Assembly: GCF_020382885.2 (NCBI RefSeq)
Contig: NC_058508.1
Coordinates: 5,448,055-5,512,054, forward strand
Origin: Scatophagus argus
Taxonomy: Eukaryota; Chordata; Actinopteri; Scatophagidae
Reading direction: 5' to 3'
DNA: 64,000 nucleotides
In this document: one piece after another, positions 24,501-35,410 of the stretch
Numbering within the stretch: the stretch's first letter is position 1
Layout: the number at the start of each line of letters is the position of its first letter
The notes under the pieces: model-generated
Database searches by the model: none
The model's input: the letters and a program-made list of their open reading frames with translations, nothing else
Told to the model about the DNA's origin: nothing
Made by a program: the position numbers and the translations under genes

Positions 24501-27500
24501 AAACACTTTGACTAGCTCACCTCTCCTGGTCAGTGAGCAGGTTGTGTCCCTGCAGCCAGGCAGCGACTCTGGGGTGATTGGGCAGGCTGTACTGGGAACA
24601 AGACGCCTGCAGCACACGGATCTGCGACAGGACCTCAAACTCCTACGGGCACAGAGGGAAATGTCAGTTGATAAACTGCGTGACAGAGGACGCAAAACAT
24701 ACTGAATCTTGACTTCTGTGCGGTTGCATAACCCGCCTGGGGCAACAGAGTTTCAATGACTTACTAAGCTACAGTGTTACTTAAAGAGATACTGTGTGCA
24801 ACTGTTTAAAAAAAAAAAATAACTACAAGGTCGTCCAGCTTTCAGCTTGTCTTGTACTAAAACACAAGTGTCAGAATATGTCCGGCTCTATTTACTTTGG
24901 AAAGGCAAATATGGCGTACACACCCAACCACAAAAGCATGTACTTTGCTGAGAGAATATTATTAGGACACCTTTGTACTTTGTTTCTAAATACTGCAGGG
25001 ACAAAGAAAGACTAAATACAAGGGAGAACATGAAAGATGGCACAAAGAGGAACAACTTACCCTCCTCCTCTTCTCAAAGTTTATGAGCCCATCCTGTCAA
25101 AAGAGTAGAGTGTGAGCACAGAAATGGCATCAATAAATGAACACACAGCAATAGCACTTCACTCTTACATCCTCTGTAAATGATGAACATAAATGTTTTG
25201 AGTGACATGATCATGAATATGTCTCCATGTTTTACATGAACATAAATGTTTTGCATCTTTATTTCTATATCTGTTAATAATTTTAAGTAAGTTAGTATTC
25301 CTTTATTGACGATGACAGAGGAAACTCAAAGACCATTAGATCTGACTGAAAGCTCTGGGAGACATCAAGACTGAGTGACTACATGGGATTCAAAAATAAT
25401 AATAATTTCAGTAATTCCAGAGTCCATAATGAACCTTCCTTGAACACATTTACCAGCAGTTTAAACCCATGGTAACATAAAATACTACAACTAAAGCAGA
25501 TTTTCTCTACCTTTGTAAATAAAAATGATGGGTTAAAAATACAAAATTCAATTCATTTCAATTTCAAAAATGAAAGTATTTTTTATAGTATTGAGTCGTT
25601 ATTGATGCATTGCCATGTAATATGTACTTAAATGTTAGAGCCAGCTGGAGTAAAGGTAATTTTAAAGGTAATACTTTATATACTTTTGACTGCTTAAGTT
25701 TATAATACAGCATCAGATTTTATAAAGTGATCACATGTTTTGGCTGTAAAATGCTAATCAGAAAAGTAATGTAGACATTAAGCAATGTAGTAAAAATACA
25801 AAGTAGCATGGAATGGAAATTCTTCAGTAAAGTAAAAGAACCCCAAATTGTACTTAAGGACAGTACTCAAGTTAATGCACTACATTTACATTTCACCACT
25901 GTTAAATTATAAATTAATATAATTTTTTAGGCATTTGTATGCATAAAACAAAGTCAACATTTCTATATGTTTATCTACCAGCTAAAGTCATCGGAATGCT
26001 AAATAGAGTGGATCAAAGTTTAACACCCACTGCAATGTCCTGCAATCAAATACATATTACAATGAGATATGTAACTGTACAGTATATACCATAGAATGGT
26101 GACACTGTCAAACATCAAGCAGAGGAAGAGTTACTCAGTTACAGTATGTACCTCCACAGTGTCTGGCAGAGCGGTGTCCAGCATGGTCAAGACGGTCAGA
26201 TAGGTGCCCAGGTAGGGAACCACTCCACTCGAGGTACTCTGCAGAGAGACATGGAGGCACACGCTGCCCATTAGGGTTACAGCAGTTTCTTGTCTCGCTG
26301 CATCTAGTTATTACTGTCTTCTGAATACAGTCATTAGCTTTGTTTTTTTTTCACTGAATGACTTGAGATCGGACCAAATTCACACAACGCAAGTCTCAGT
26401 TAACAGCGCTGTGGGTTCACGTTACGGTCCAAAAGACTTGTGCATATGACTCATAAAAGACCCCAGTCTAGTCTATTATTACTGTCCTATAATCCTGATG
26501 ATCAGAGGCCATATGAGAGTCGTTCAGCACTGAGTAAGGATAAAGATAGGTTTGGGTATCTGCAATGCCACAGATCCTCCTCCCACACTTAGGAAAATCA
26601 ACTCTCTTGAGGCTTTTACAGTTGTATAATATGGAGGGTGATTTGCATTAAACCCTTTATGAGAGGCTCAAACTCGCCTGAGGCAAAATAACAGAGACAA
26701 TATTACACGAAAACTGATCTTTTCTACCGTGAAACAGCACACTTAATGTGACAGAAAGGGAAGGCTGCTGCTTAGGGTTTAGGCTCAACTCGACATCAGT
26801 GATATATGGCACTGGGTTTCATCACTTGAGGTTTGACTTACCATCTGTCTGGGGATTGGACACCGCTTGGATATCTTTGGAGAAATGTTATCCACGGTTG
26901 CTTGGCCTCCGTCCTGTCAAAGTAGGTCATACGGAGCTATATTCAGTTGAAGGTTATAGGCACTTACATCATTATCTAAAATAAATAATTAAAATTCAAA
27001 ATAAATCTGTTTTATTTTCTAGATGTATGTGTGCTCATGTGTATATAAAAACTCTTGCACATTAGCATGTATAAAGGGGCTTCAAATGAAGATAATAAGC
27101 AAACTGTAAACTGGCTTATGAAGCAAAATTTTTCAACGCGAGAACAAAATTTTTTACACATTAACTTGAATATCCTGTTTAATAATTATCCTGTGAGACG
27201 GAGGGAGGCCAATTCAAAGCCTTCTCTCTTAAGTCTCCGGATGCAATATCAGTCTAAAAAAAAAACAAAGATTAGGCTTTAAGTAAATGTATGAGCAAGT
27301 GTGTTCTTAGATAACATCTTCCTTAGCACAAGTCAATGCCTGAATACGACAAGAGTGGAAAGTGAAAAGGAGGCAACTAGTAAATCAGACATTTCTAGTG
27401 AAGAATCTCTTCGAATGTCATTGTGAAGTAGCATATAACTAATTCAAGTTGTTTGGCTGTTGAGTGCACAGAGTTCTGATCTGTAGGTCATCGATTGACT

Positions 27501-30500
27501 TGAGATTCCTTTCACTGTAAGTACACACAATACCCCTGAAGGAGAATACATACAAAGAAAAAAGGGAACATAATGTGCCTGAGGCCTCTAGCTTCCCATT
27601 AACACTCTGTTAAACATTCCTGTCAATATTAACCAAAAAAAATAAATCTCTGTAATGATTAAAAAGAAAAATCCATGTACTTTGATTGCTTAGAAAGACA
27701 ATCATTTTCAAACATGTTTTCGTTATGTGAAGCAATCTTTGCACTATGCTCCTGTGGATATGAACTCTAGATTGTTCATATACTTATGGGTAGATTTTAT
27801 CATTATTTTGTGTTGATGGCAGTAGTTAAATATTAAATATCTGATCTATAAGTCCAGTCTTCTGTTCAGATCACTGAAGACCCCCCCATATAAAATTGAG
27901 TACACAGACTCAAAGTATGTAACAGCTCAGTGTATTGGCTTGTTTCCAATGGTAAACATTAACCCTCAGGTGCATATGCAACTCAAAATGAACTGTGTGC
28001 ATTTCCTACAAAAACTGACATGATTGGCAGTCTCTTTGTGTCTGGTAAATACAGTATTTGCTGTGAACCACTTCATATCTGTCACTGACACCATCACTCA
28101 CCTACATTGTTATAAACTGTGACACAATGCAACATTTGTTTGTGTACTGAGTACACAAACAAATGTTTTGAGAAAAAATAGATTAAGATGTAATGCAGAC
28201 TATTTCTCAATAAATTCTAGCATTTTAAACGACTGTAATATTGGTCTTTTTTTTTGACCCAACTAAGAATATCAAGCCTATTCTTTTTGCAACAAGCAGT
28301 TTTCCTCTCACCTCCACCAGGAGTTCTCTGTTGGTCAGAACACAGTTCTCATCAGGGAAGGTTTCCCAGAGGTTATCAAACACGGCCATGCTATCCCTGC
28401 GAAAAGAGACCGTATGTTGTAAAAATGCTATACTAAATACTTTAATTAACTACAAGACACAATTTTGCATTACACCACTTGGTCCATGAGCAGATATTTA
28501 TACCATACAACATGAAGTTCTGCTTCAGTTATCCTTGACATTAGACCAGCTTACTGCAGTGTCCATGACCTGACACTAGTCATGCAAAAGCAAGGCATCT
28601 GCTGACTTGCTCTGTCAGTGACACTGATTTGCACTTGATGAGAGTTCAGTGTCCTCATTAAAGGACAATTATGTAGGTCACAATACAAACACAACCACAG
28701 AGGCGAATAAAAGCTGTGGTCTTTAACCCAGTCCTACCTGCTAACAGCAGCCCAGGTCTTTCTCAGCCTGTAAACTGCATTGGACTGAAGGGCCGACAGG
28801 ATCGCCCTGAGAGAGGAGAAATTCTTCATCTGACGACAGTCCTGCAGAAGAAACAACTTACATTCAGTGGATTCACTTCATTTCCAAGCAAATATTCCAT
28901 TTATCACGCTTTTTGTTAATGATTTTTCTCTTTATATGAAGGGTTAGTTAACGAAAAAAAAAGTTTATAGAAGCAGGAGCCACATGTTCACTTTTTATCA
29001 CTGATGGACATTAAAAACCTGAAGTCAGAAGCTGAATGCAGCCTAAATTTGACTCTGGCTTTTTTAAAGGCTTTTTGACCTGTGCTACTCTGATCCACTT
29101 CTCTATGATGCGGGCCCTTTGAGCAGGTGTAGTGGGAGGCCGGCGGGAGGGAGTGGGACTGGAGGAGGCATCTGTTGGCTGGCAGAGCAGGGACATGATA
29201 ACCTGGTTGGTAACAGTGTTGAACTGTGCAATGGTGGCTCGAATGGTGGGAGACATGTTTTCCTTCTTGTCTCGTTGTGACCAGACACAACCAAGACACT
29301 GGTAAGGCACCACTTTGACAAACAGAGCCTGAAACGTGACGAAAACCAATCATCAGCTTTTAATCATCACTGCCAAACAACAGAAATATATATATGAAAT
29401 AAACGTGGAACATGAAATCTATCTTCTCACGTACAGAGTCTATTCGGGTGAGCTGTTCGGCAATGGCTGCAGCAGAGAAATCCATGAAGCCACCTTGATC
29501 CAGAGAGTTTTCACATCCTGAATCCTCATCAACAGAACCCTCATCCTGCTCCGGATCTGCCTGTTTAGAACTGACATTCATCTCATCTTCTGAGGAAACA
29601 CACAGAGCAGGAATTAAGAAAAAGCGAGCATGGCAAGCGAGGATTTTCATGCACCATCGCCATGATGGCACATGGACAAAGGTCTAATCGTTTGCTATCA
29701 CATGCTGTGCTGGAGGATCACCTTCTTTCTGTAACTTAATGTGAAGTGCCTCAGCCTGAGCCGCCAATGAGCAGAAGTTGGGTTGGCTACGCATGTTGTC
29801 ATGAACTGCAGAGCTGATCTTCAGGTGATCCAACAGCAGCCTGAGTGCCGAGTGCTGGGGAGGATCTCTGAAGTCCTCACTGTATTCATCCAACCATGTC
29901 TGGACAAAGGCCAACAGAGGGCTGAGGAGACTGTGAAAGAATCATTATAGTTTAACTATTTAAAAAACACAAAGTGACACACTAGAAATAAACCACACAA
30001 AGGTTCATCCACTTACCTCCTGTAGCATTCACTGTTGTCCAGATCTGAGGCAGCATTGACTCTGTAGGGGAAAAAAACAGACTAAGCTATACTTTTCATG
30101 CTATATATACATGTATATATCTTTAAATTATTATTTGTTCCTGTCCTGTGGCTGTCCTAAAGCTGACCTCGAACCATGCCAACCACAGTCTAAAACCGCT
30201 TTGTGCATAATTGTTGTTGTTGAACAGCTCAAGATAATGAGCACCTGCTAGGTACTTATTATTACATCAAAGCTAGTAGGAGATGGCTGCTTTGTCAGGG
30301 GGACAAAGTATAAAAAGATCCTGATGTAACATGGTGACTTTGCATGTGCAACAACCCAAGTTGTTTTCCCAGAATCAAGCTCAAGAGAGATCACATGTGG
30401 TTCTTCATCATGTTTAAAAAGATGGTCATGTGGTCTGTCCTTTCTGATCAGGAAGAGATAATCAGAATAAGAGGCTAAATTATGCCAGAATCCAAAGTAG

Positions 30501-33500
30501 ACAGAATCTGATTGGGCATGTGAATTTGAATGAGGGGGAAGTCTCATTCAACTAACAGCTTATTCACTTTCTTGTGGAGAGCTAAATTAGAAGATTGATC
30601 TCTGTCAATATGAAGCTACCACCAGCAGCCAGTTATCTTGGCAGAAAGACTGGAAGCAGATGGAAACAGCCAGCCTAGCAAGGCTAGCTGGTTAGCCAAC
30701 AGAATCACCCAACCGAAAACCTTGACAGTCAGTTAAAATGTAGTTTCTCATTTATTCACTTTGTGCAAAAACATAGGCTAGCTTAACATAACGGCTGGAA
30801 ACGTTAGGAAGCCACTGAGCTAATCCTCTACACAGTTAAAAAAATGTCAACTTAGTGCACTTAAGAAAAAAAACAAATAAGACCAGGCATATAGTGGTAG
30901 CATAAAGTGACTGTACCTCTGGAAGAGGAGCTCTATGAGCTCTGAGGTACCAGTGAAGGTTCTGTATGTGGACAGAAAGATCCTGCTGTAGTCCTGTTCC
31001 TGGCAACCAGGGTCAAGGAGATGATTCACAAGCAGGTCCAAGGTAGCAGCCTTCAGACGCCGCACCTTGCAGGTTCGATACTGTACAAACGCACAGCATG
31101 GACTCTGCTCACTGGGGCTGGAGGGGGGAACGGGCTCCCGACGCAGAGTGACCCCGTAAACTGCACCGTCCTCAAACTCCTCACCCCACTCCTGCACTGG
31201 GTTCTGGGGAATAGAAGGGGGAAAATGTTTAAGGTTTACACCAACACCCACTCTGAGGGAGTGGCTACCATCCAATACCCTGTGGGAGCCTTGAAAATAT
31301 ACAGGTACGGGTCACAAAATATATGTCGAGTAGTGTTACTGGTCACAACATCAGGGTCAGACTGGGTAATGTGGTGATAAAAACAGCAGCATGCCTGCAT
31401 GGCTAAGCAGCCAGGTGAAGCTATACACAAACAAGTGACACAACACTTACATGATTCCACATTAACCACAACAGCAAGGTATTGCTTGCTTATACTCATA
31501 ATGGTTATTCCACAGCTACAGTGAGTGCACAAACAGGTTAGTGTGTGTAATGATGATAATTATCAGATGTTGATCCACTTAACATGCAGGTGTTAGCCAG
31601 TGCTTAGTCTTCATTTCCATTTCCCAGCAGCAAACACAGCAACCTGATATTTCCTAGAAATTTGCAGGTTCACACGAATGTTTATGGACAAATACAGGAT
31701 TATCAAAAGGTTAGGACATTAAATAGTACATCAAAGCAAAATACCAAAACATATGCAAAAACACTGCCTAGATGTCAGAGAGCTCCCAGTTTCCATTACC
31801 GTCACGTATCCTCCACGACCAATAAACAGAAAAGGAGACATGGACGACTGGAGGCCATTAGTTCAGCACCAAGCGTCATGATTTTGTTCAGACATCCCGG
31901 GATTTCTTTACATACTCAGACAAGAGGTCAGTCCATGTGAGAGCTATCAGTCAAAATTCTCAACACTTCACATGACATACACAAGGGAACAGGATTTACT
32001 GAACACAGTGAACACAGAGCGTCTTGTTCAGACATGTGAATTATAACAGGACAACAGCTGTGACAGTGCTAACTAAAAAGCCTTTATTTGTGTATGTGTA
32101 TGTGTGCATGTGCGTGTGGGGGCCTATGAATGGAGGTACTTTATTTTTCTGGACAACTGTTCATCATCATCACCCATTAGACTAGCGTTTTGAAACCTCA
32201 AGTTTCGCAATTTTGACAGTCACCATCTTGTTTGTTTGGGTTTTTTTGTTTTGTTTTGTTTTTTGGAGCCAGAAGTGATCATATTTGATATATGCATTAT
32301 TGCGTATCTATCCTGAATGGATCTGACTAAGAACCTGAGAACATGGCAACTTATCAGTCACAAGGTAGCCACAAACAATAAAATCTATTTTGTCTATTTT
32401 ATTCTAAATTGGCGCATAGTTTACAAAATGAACATCATGCTGTGTTGAAGAAGACTGGAAACTAAAGACTGAGACCATAAACTCATAAGGAAACCATTTA
32501 CTGAGGTAATAAATCAAATGAGAAGTAGTCTCATTTTTTTCATAAGCTTATATACAATCGGTCTTCTTTTTGCAACCAGTGAAGATGCCCTCAGAAGTGC
32601 AACAGAAGACATGATACAGCCAGGCTGAGTAGTACTTATTACGAGTAGTAAGCCAAGTAAACAAGTACACCAAACTTGTGTAAACTCGGTGGTGTGCTCC
32701 TCTAAATGCCTGGTGCATTACATCATAACACCAAGTGTCAAAAACATGTTTCGCACGAGTCCTGTCCAATTCATCTGCTTTGCATGCAAATGTTTGACAA
32801 ATCTTTACAGACGTCCTGGAATGGAAGCACGCAGGTAGTCAAGGTTGTGATGAGCTTTTTGATCTCAGCTGTTCCACACAAATGCATATTTCGTGAACTT
32901 TTAGTTTTATGTCAAAATCATGTTTGGACAATAGAACACAGCAAGCATTACTGTCTACATAATGTAGAGGAGATGAAAGACACTGCCTATGCCCATAATC
33001 ATTTTTTAAATTCATTTATCTACCTTAGAAGGCTTGTATCCACCTCTCATTATTGAAGTGTATTGAAGAGTATAAATGATTATTTAAATTTCTTTGTTAA
33101 AGACAAATGTTTAGCTGCCCTGTTTGCTAGTGCTAGCCAGTATCACACAAACCCTTTTGTCCCACATAGAAACTAGGACCATTTGTTAGCTACACAGATG
33201 GCAAAGTGTGTACTGTGTCCTACTGTTAATCAGTGTCAGCGATGGTGGTACTAAGCACTACTAACAGCCAAATCTACATCAGAGAAAGAAACAGTTTCTT
33301 CTTGGAGTTGGTGGATTATAATAACCACAGGCGTAACAGACATCTACAGCATTGAAAATGAACAAGAAAGCAGATCATGGAGCAACAAGAGGAGTCCTAA
33401 GTCACAGACATAAACACAGTTATAATCAGTGATTTTTGTAGTCTCAGTTTGGGTCTCTCTCTCATGTATTCATATCACATTTGAACCTCAGAGCAGAGCG

Positions 33501-34289
33501 TTAGTTGTTCTGAAAAATAAATAACTGACGAGCTATGAGAATGGCTGAAAGAAGGTCATGTGACAGCATTCACCTGCCACTGCTCTGAGGATATTTCCAC
33601 AATCTTCAAAAAATAATAAACATTCTCTCTGGTGTTAGAAAGATTTGTAAGCCTTTTCCAAGTGGCCTCTCTTTTTACTAATCCAAACAAATATGACAGC
33701 TGACAGTCCTCCCTCATTTGTGCAACCTGAACTAAAATTACACATCTGGTCATTAGCTACACTGATATTATTGCCAATATTTTAAGTTACCATACCAAAT
33801 AAAGTGTCGACATTTCACCTGAGTTTGACAATAAAGCAAGGAAGTGTAGGAAATACCATTGTTAAGAATCTTAAAAGTATAAACAGACTGGATATTGTTT
33901 TATCCAGCTGGCTGAAGGACTCTGGAAACTCCTTTTAAAACAGCCCAAAGTGTTTCTAAATCAACTTCTGGCTTTTTCAAACATTTTCTTACTTCTGCTA
34001 ATTCATGGGAGGAAAAGAGTGAGACCTGCATATTGTGCAGTGTGATTCACAGAGATCACAAATATGAAGGGCAAGCTTCAGGAGCCAAGTAAGTGGCTCC
34101 TTCAGGCACCTCTTCACATGTTAATGAGCACATTTATCAGCATCTTTCACATTAAAAAGCCTCATCCCTCATTACCCCTGATTGGCTCTATGAACAGAAG
34201 TAACACTGCTAACAACTGACTCAATTTATCGATCAGCTTACTCTGCCGTCAAACATTTCTCTTACCATTGTTAGCTCCCATTTTCCCAT
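21556..34289 (-). CDS. rgl3: Ral guanine nucleotide dissociation stimulator-like 3 (RalGEF)
   Basis: A Ras-effector exchange factor that activates Ral GTPases in the cytoplasm and at membranes. There are 17 coding exons: 34266-34289, 30917-31203, 30017-30061, 29722-29930, 29435-29589, 29080-29328, 28738-28841, 28312-28396, 26842-26913, 26152-26238, 25061-25093, 24521-24642, 23473-23562, 23063-23192, 22216-22536, 21786-21900, 21556-21695. All phases join into 755 residues, close to the usual 710-780. The RasGEF-N (REM) domain is at about 45-190 ([18 protein letters not shown] precedes it; FLSTYRTF inside). The RasGEF catalytic domain is at about 225-490 ([50 protein letters not shown]). A Ser/Pro-rich linker carries [14 protein letters not shown], and the C-terminal Ras-association domain is at about 645-745 ([31 protein letters not shown]). 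[17 protein letters not shown] and [10 protein letters not shown] favour RGL3 over RGL1/RGL2; the paralogue call is inference. Intron 1 is 3.1 kb. Confidence 0.9.
25061..25093 (-). other. rgl3: 33-nt microexon of rgl3 (exon 11)
   Basis: The 33-base exon has an acceptor CTTTTGACAG and a donor GG|GTAAGT, and encodes [11 protein letters not shown]. This stretch is almost invariant in RalGDS-family RasGEF domains (GLINFEKRR), so the exon is real despite its size. Both ends are in phase 0, so skipping it would keep frame but delete part of the catalytic core. Confidence 0.9.
25610..25905. repeat. Interspersed repeat in rgl3 intron 10
   Basis: The sequence from CTGGAGTAAAGGTAATTTT through CCCCAAATTGTACTTAAGGA to ACATTTCACCACT resembles a very common percomorph interspersed repeat whose ends read like 'acttaagtacagtacttgagtaaatgt ... 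ccaccact'. It is non-coding. The class (probably a non-autonomous DNA transposon) was not determined. Confidence 0.55.
28131..28167. repeat. Perfect 17-bp inverted repeat with 3-nt loop
   Basis: AACATTTGTTTGTGTAC at 28,131-28,147 is followed by TGA and then its exact reverse complement at 28,151-28,167. It lies in rgl3 intron 8, in the 1.4 kb between exons 9 and 8. A perfect stem of this length is unlikely by chance. Confidence 0.9.
31204..34265 (-). other. rgl3 intron 1, no features recognised
   Basis: A 3.1 kb intron between the 8-codon first coding exon and the exon that begins the conserved EWGEEFEDG segment. It contains short T-rich and GT-rich simple sequence near 32,090-32,270 but no exon, RNA gene or repeat family that I recognise with confidence. 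Confidence 0.6.
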
Positions 34290-34720
34290 GTCGTCCGCCT
34301 AAGGAGTGCTTTCCATCTTGACAGGAATCGCTGGACTGAAAATCAACTTCCACCCGTGCGAGATAGTAGCTTTAAGGCTGCATGTTGGTTTAGTAGAGAA
34401 ACAAAACAAAACGTTGCGTTGTCTGGGACTACATTAACGCGCCTGTATTACATTACAAAGACGACTTTAAATGCAAAGTACCGGCTACATTTTGTGTGCG
34501 CGTACACCGAAACGCACCGCCCCGACCTGTTTGGTGTCCGCACGCAGAGGTGAGCGGCGGCCGGCCCACAGACAGGTTTCCCCTCTGCGTAAGGACAGAC
34601 CGGCTGAAACCCACAGCCTTTTATAGTGGGAGGCGAATCTCTGCTTCAAGTGCTGGCTGTAGCAAGACAGACAGGAGGTGTGTGCGCGTCTCTGTATGTT
34701 TGTGTCTGTCTGCGTATCAG
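34290..34720 (-). promoter_or_regulatory. CpG-rich promoter and 5'UTR of rgl3
   Basis: Upstream of the rgl3 start codon the sequence becomes CpG-rich (especially 34,490-34,620, with GCGCGTACACCG, CCGCCCCGACC and GCGGCGGCCGGCC). It is the only CpG-island-like block in this part of the window and fits a broad vertebrate promoter. The start ATG at 34,287-34,289 has a favourable context (G at -3 and G at +4). The exact start site cannot be read. Confidence 0.6.
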
Positions 34721-34800
34721 GGGCGGATCCACAGAAATATTCATGGGGTGGCGGGGGGGGGCTTGGAGGCATTAAAGGGTGTCAGAATACCAACCACACA
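34720..34800 (+). mobile_element. Possible DNA-transposon fragment
   Basis: CAGGGGCGGATCCACAGAAA followed by TATTCATGGGGTGGC resembles the terminus of hAT-type elements common in fish. Only one end is visible, with no matching terminal repeat, so this would be a truncated relic. The assignment is from motif resemblance. Confidence 0.35.
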
Positions 34801-35027
34801 TATCAAGATTTGCTTTCAGTAGAGCATTCCCATAAATGTCTTTTTCATTCACCATAATCAGTCACTTGGTCTCAAATGTAGCCATAATGATCATTAAATT
34901 ATACCCCACATACACAGTGTGTACATCATTGTAGCGTCATGTTGAACACGCGGTGAAAGTGTTGACTAAAGAGGCTTTTTGTTTAGGGCTTGGAGAGAGT
35001 GATTTTAGTGTTTTTTTCAACTTTTGT

Positions 35028-35410
35028 ATGTTGCGCTCGCGGGTGGTGCAGTGGTTAGCACTGTCACCTCATAGTAAGAGGGTTCCAGGTTCAAATCCCG
35101 GTCTGGGCCCTTCTATGTGGAGTTTGCATGTTCTCCCTGTGCCTGCGTGGGTTTTCTCCGGGTACTCCGGCTTCCTCGCACAATCCCAAAGACATGCACA
35201 TTAGGTTAAGTGGCTACTCTACATTGCCCCTAGGTGTGAGTGTGAGAGTGTGTGGTTGTCTGTCTTTGTGTGTTGGCCCTGCGATTGACTGGCGACCAGT
35301 CCAGGGTGAACCCCGCCTCTCGCCCGTAGTCAGCTGGGATAGGCTCCAGCTCCCCCGCGACCCTGACGGATAAGCGGTATAGAAAATGGATGGATGGATG
35401 TTGCGCTCGC
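35028..35410 (+). mobile_element. tRNA-derived SINE with perfect target-site duplication
   Basis: The insertion is flanked by identical 13-bp direct repeats, ATGTTGCGCTCGC at 35,028-35,040 and 35,398-35,410. Its head has RNA polymerase III promoter boxes: A-box-like TGGTGCAGTGG (35,044-35,054) and B-box GGTTCAAATCC (35,088-35,098). The body (TGCATGTTCTCCCTGTG, GGATAGGCTCCAGC) and the ATGGATGGATGG tail match a very abundant teleost retroelement 3' region, probably mobilised by an RTE-type LINE. The intact duplication and tail suggest a fairly recent insertion. It is non-coding. Confidence 0.85.

Noticed and set aside
34547..34552. Plus-strand donor-like GCAGAG|GTGAGC in the rgl3 CpG island
   Set aside because: No downstream acceptor or coding exon on the plus strand could be paired with it. 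GTGAG strings are frequent in CpG islands.
35041..35110. tRNA-like segment with A and B boxes
   Set aside because: It is the head of a SINE with target-site duplications, not a functional tRNA gene. The same applies to 40,069-40,140.
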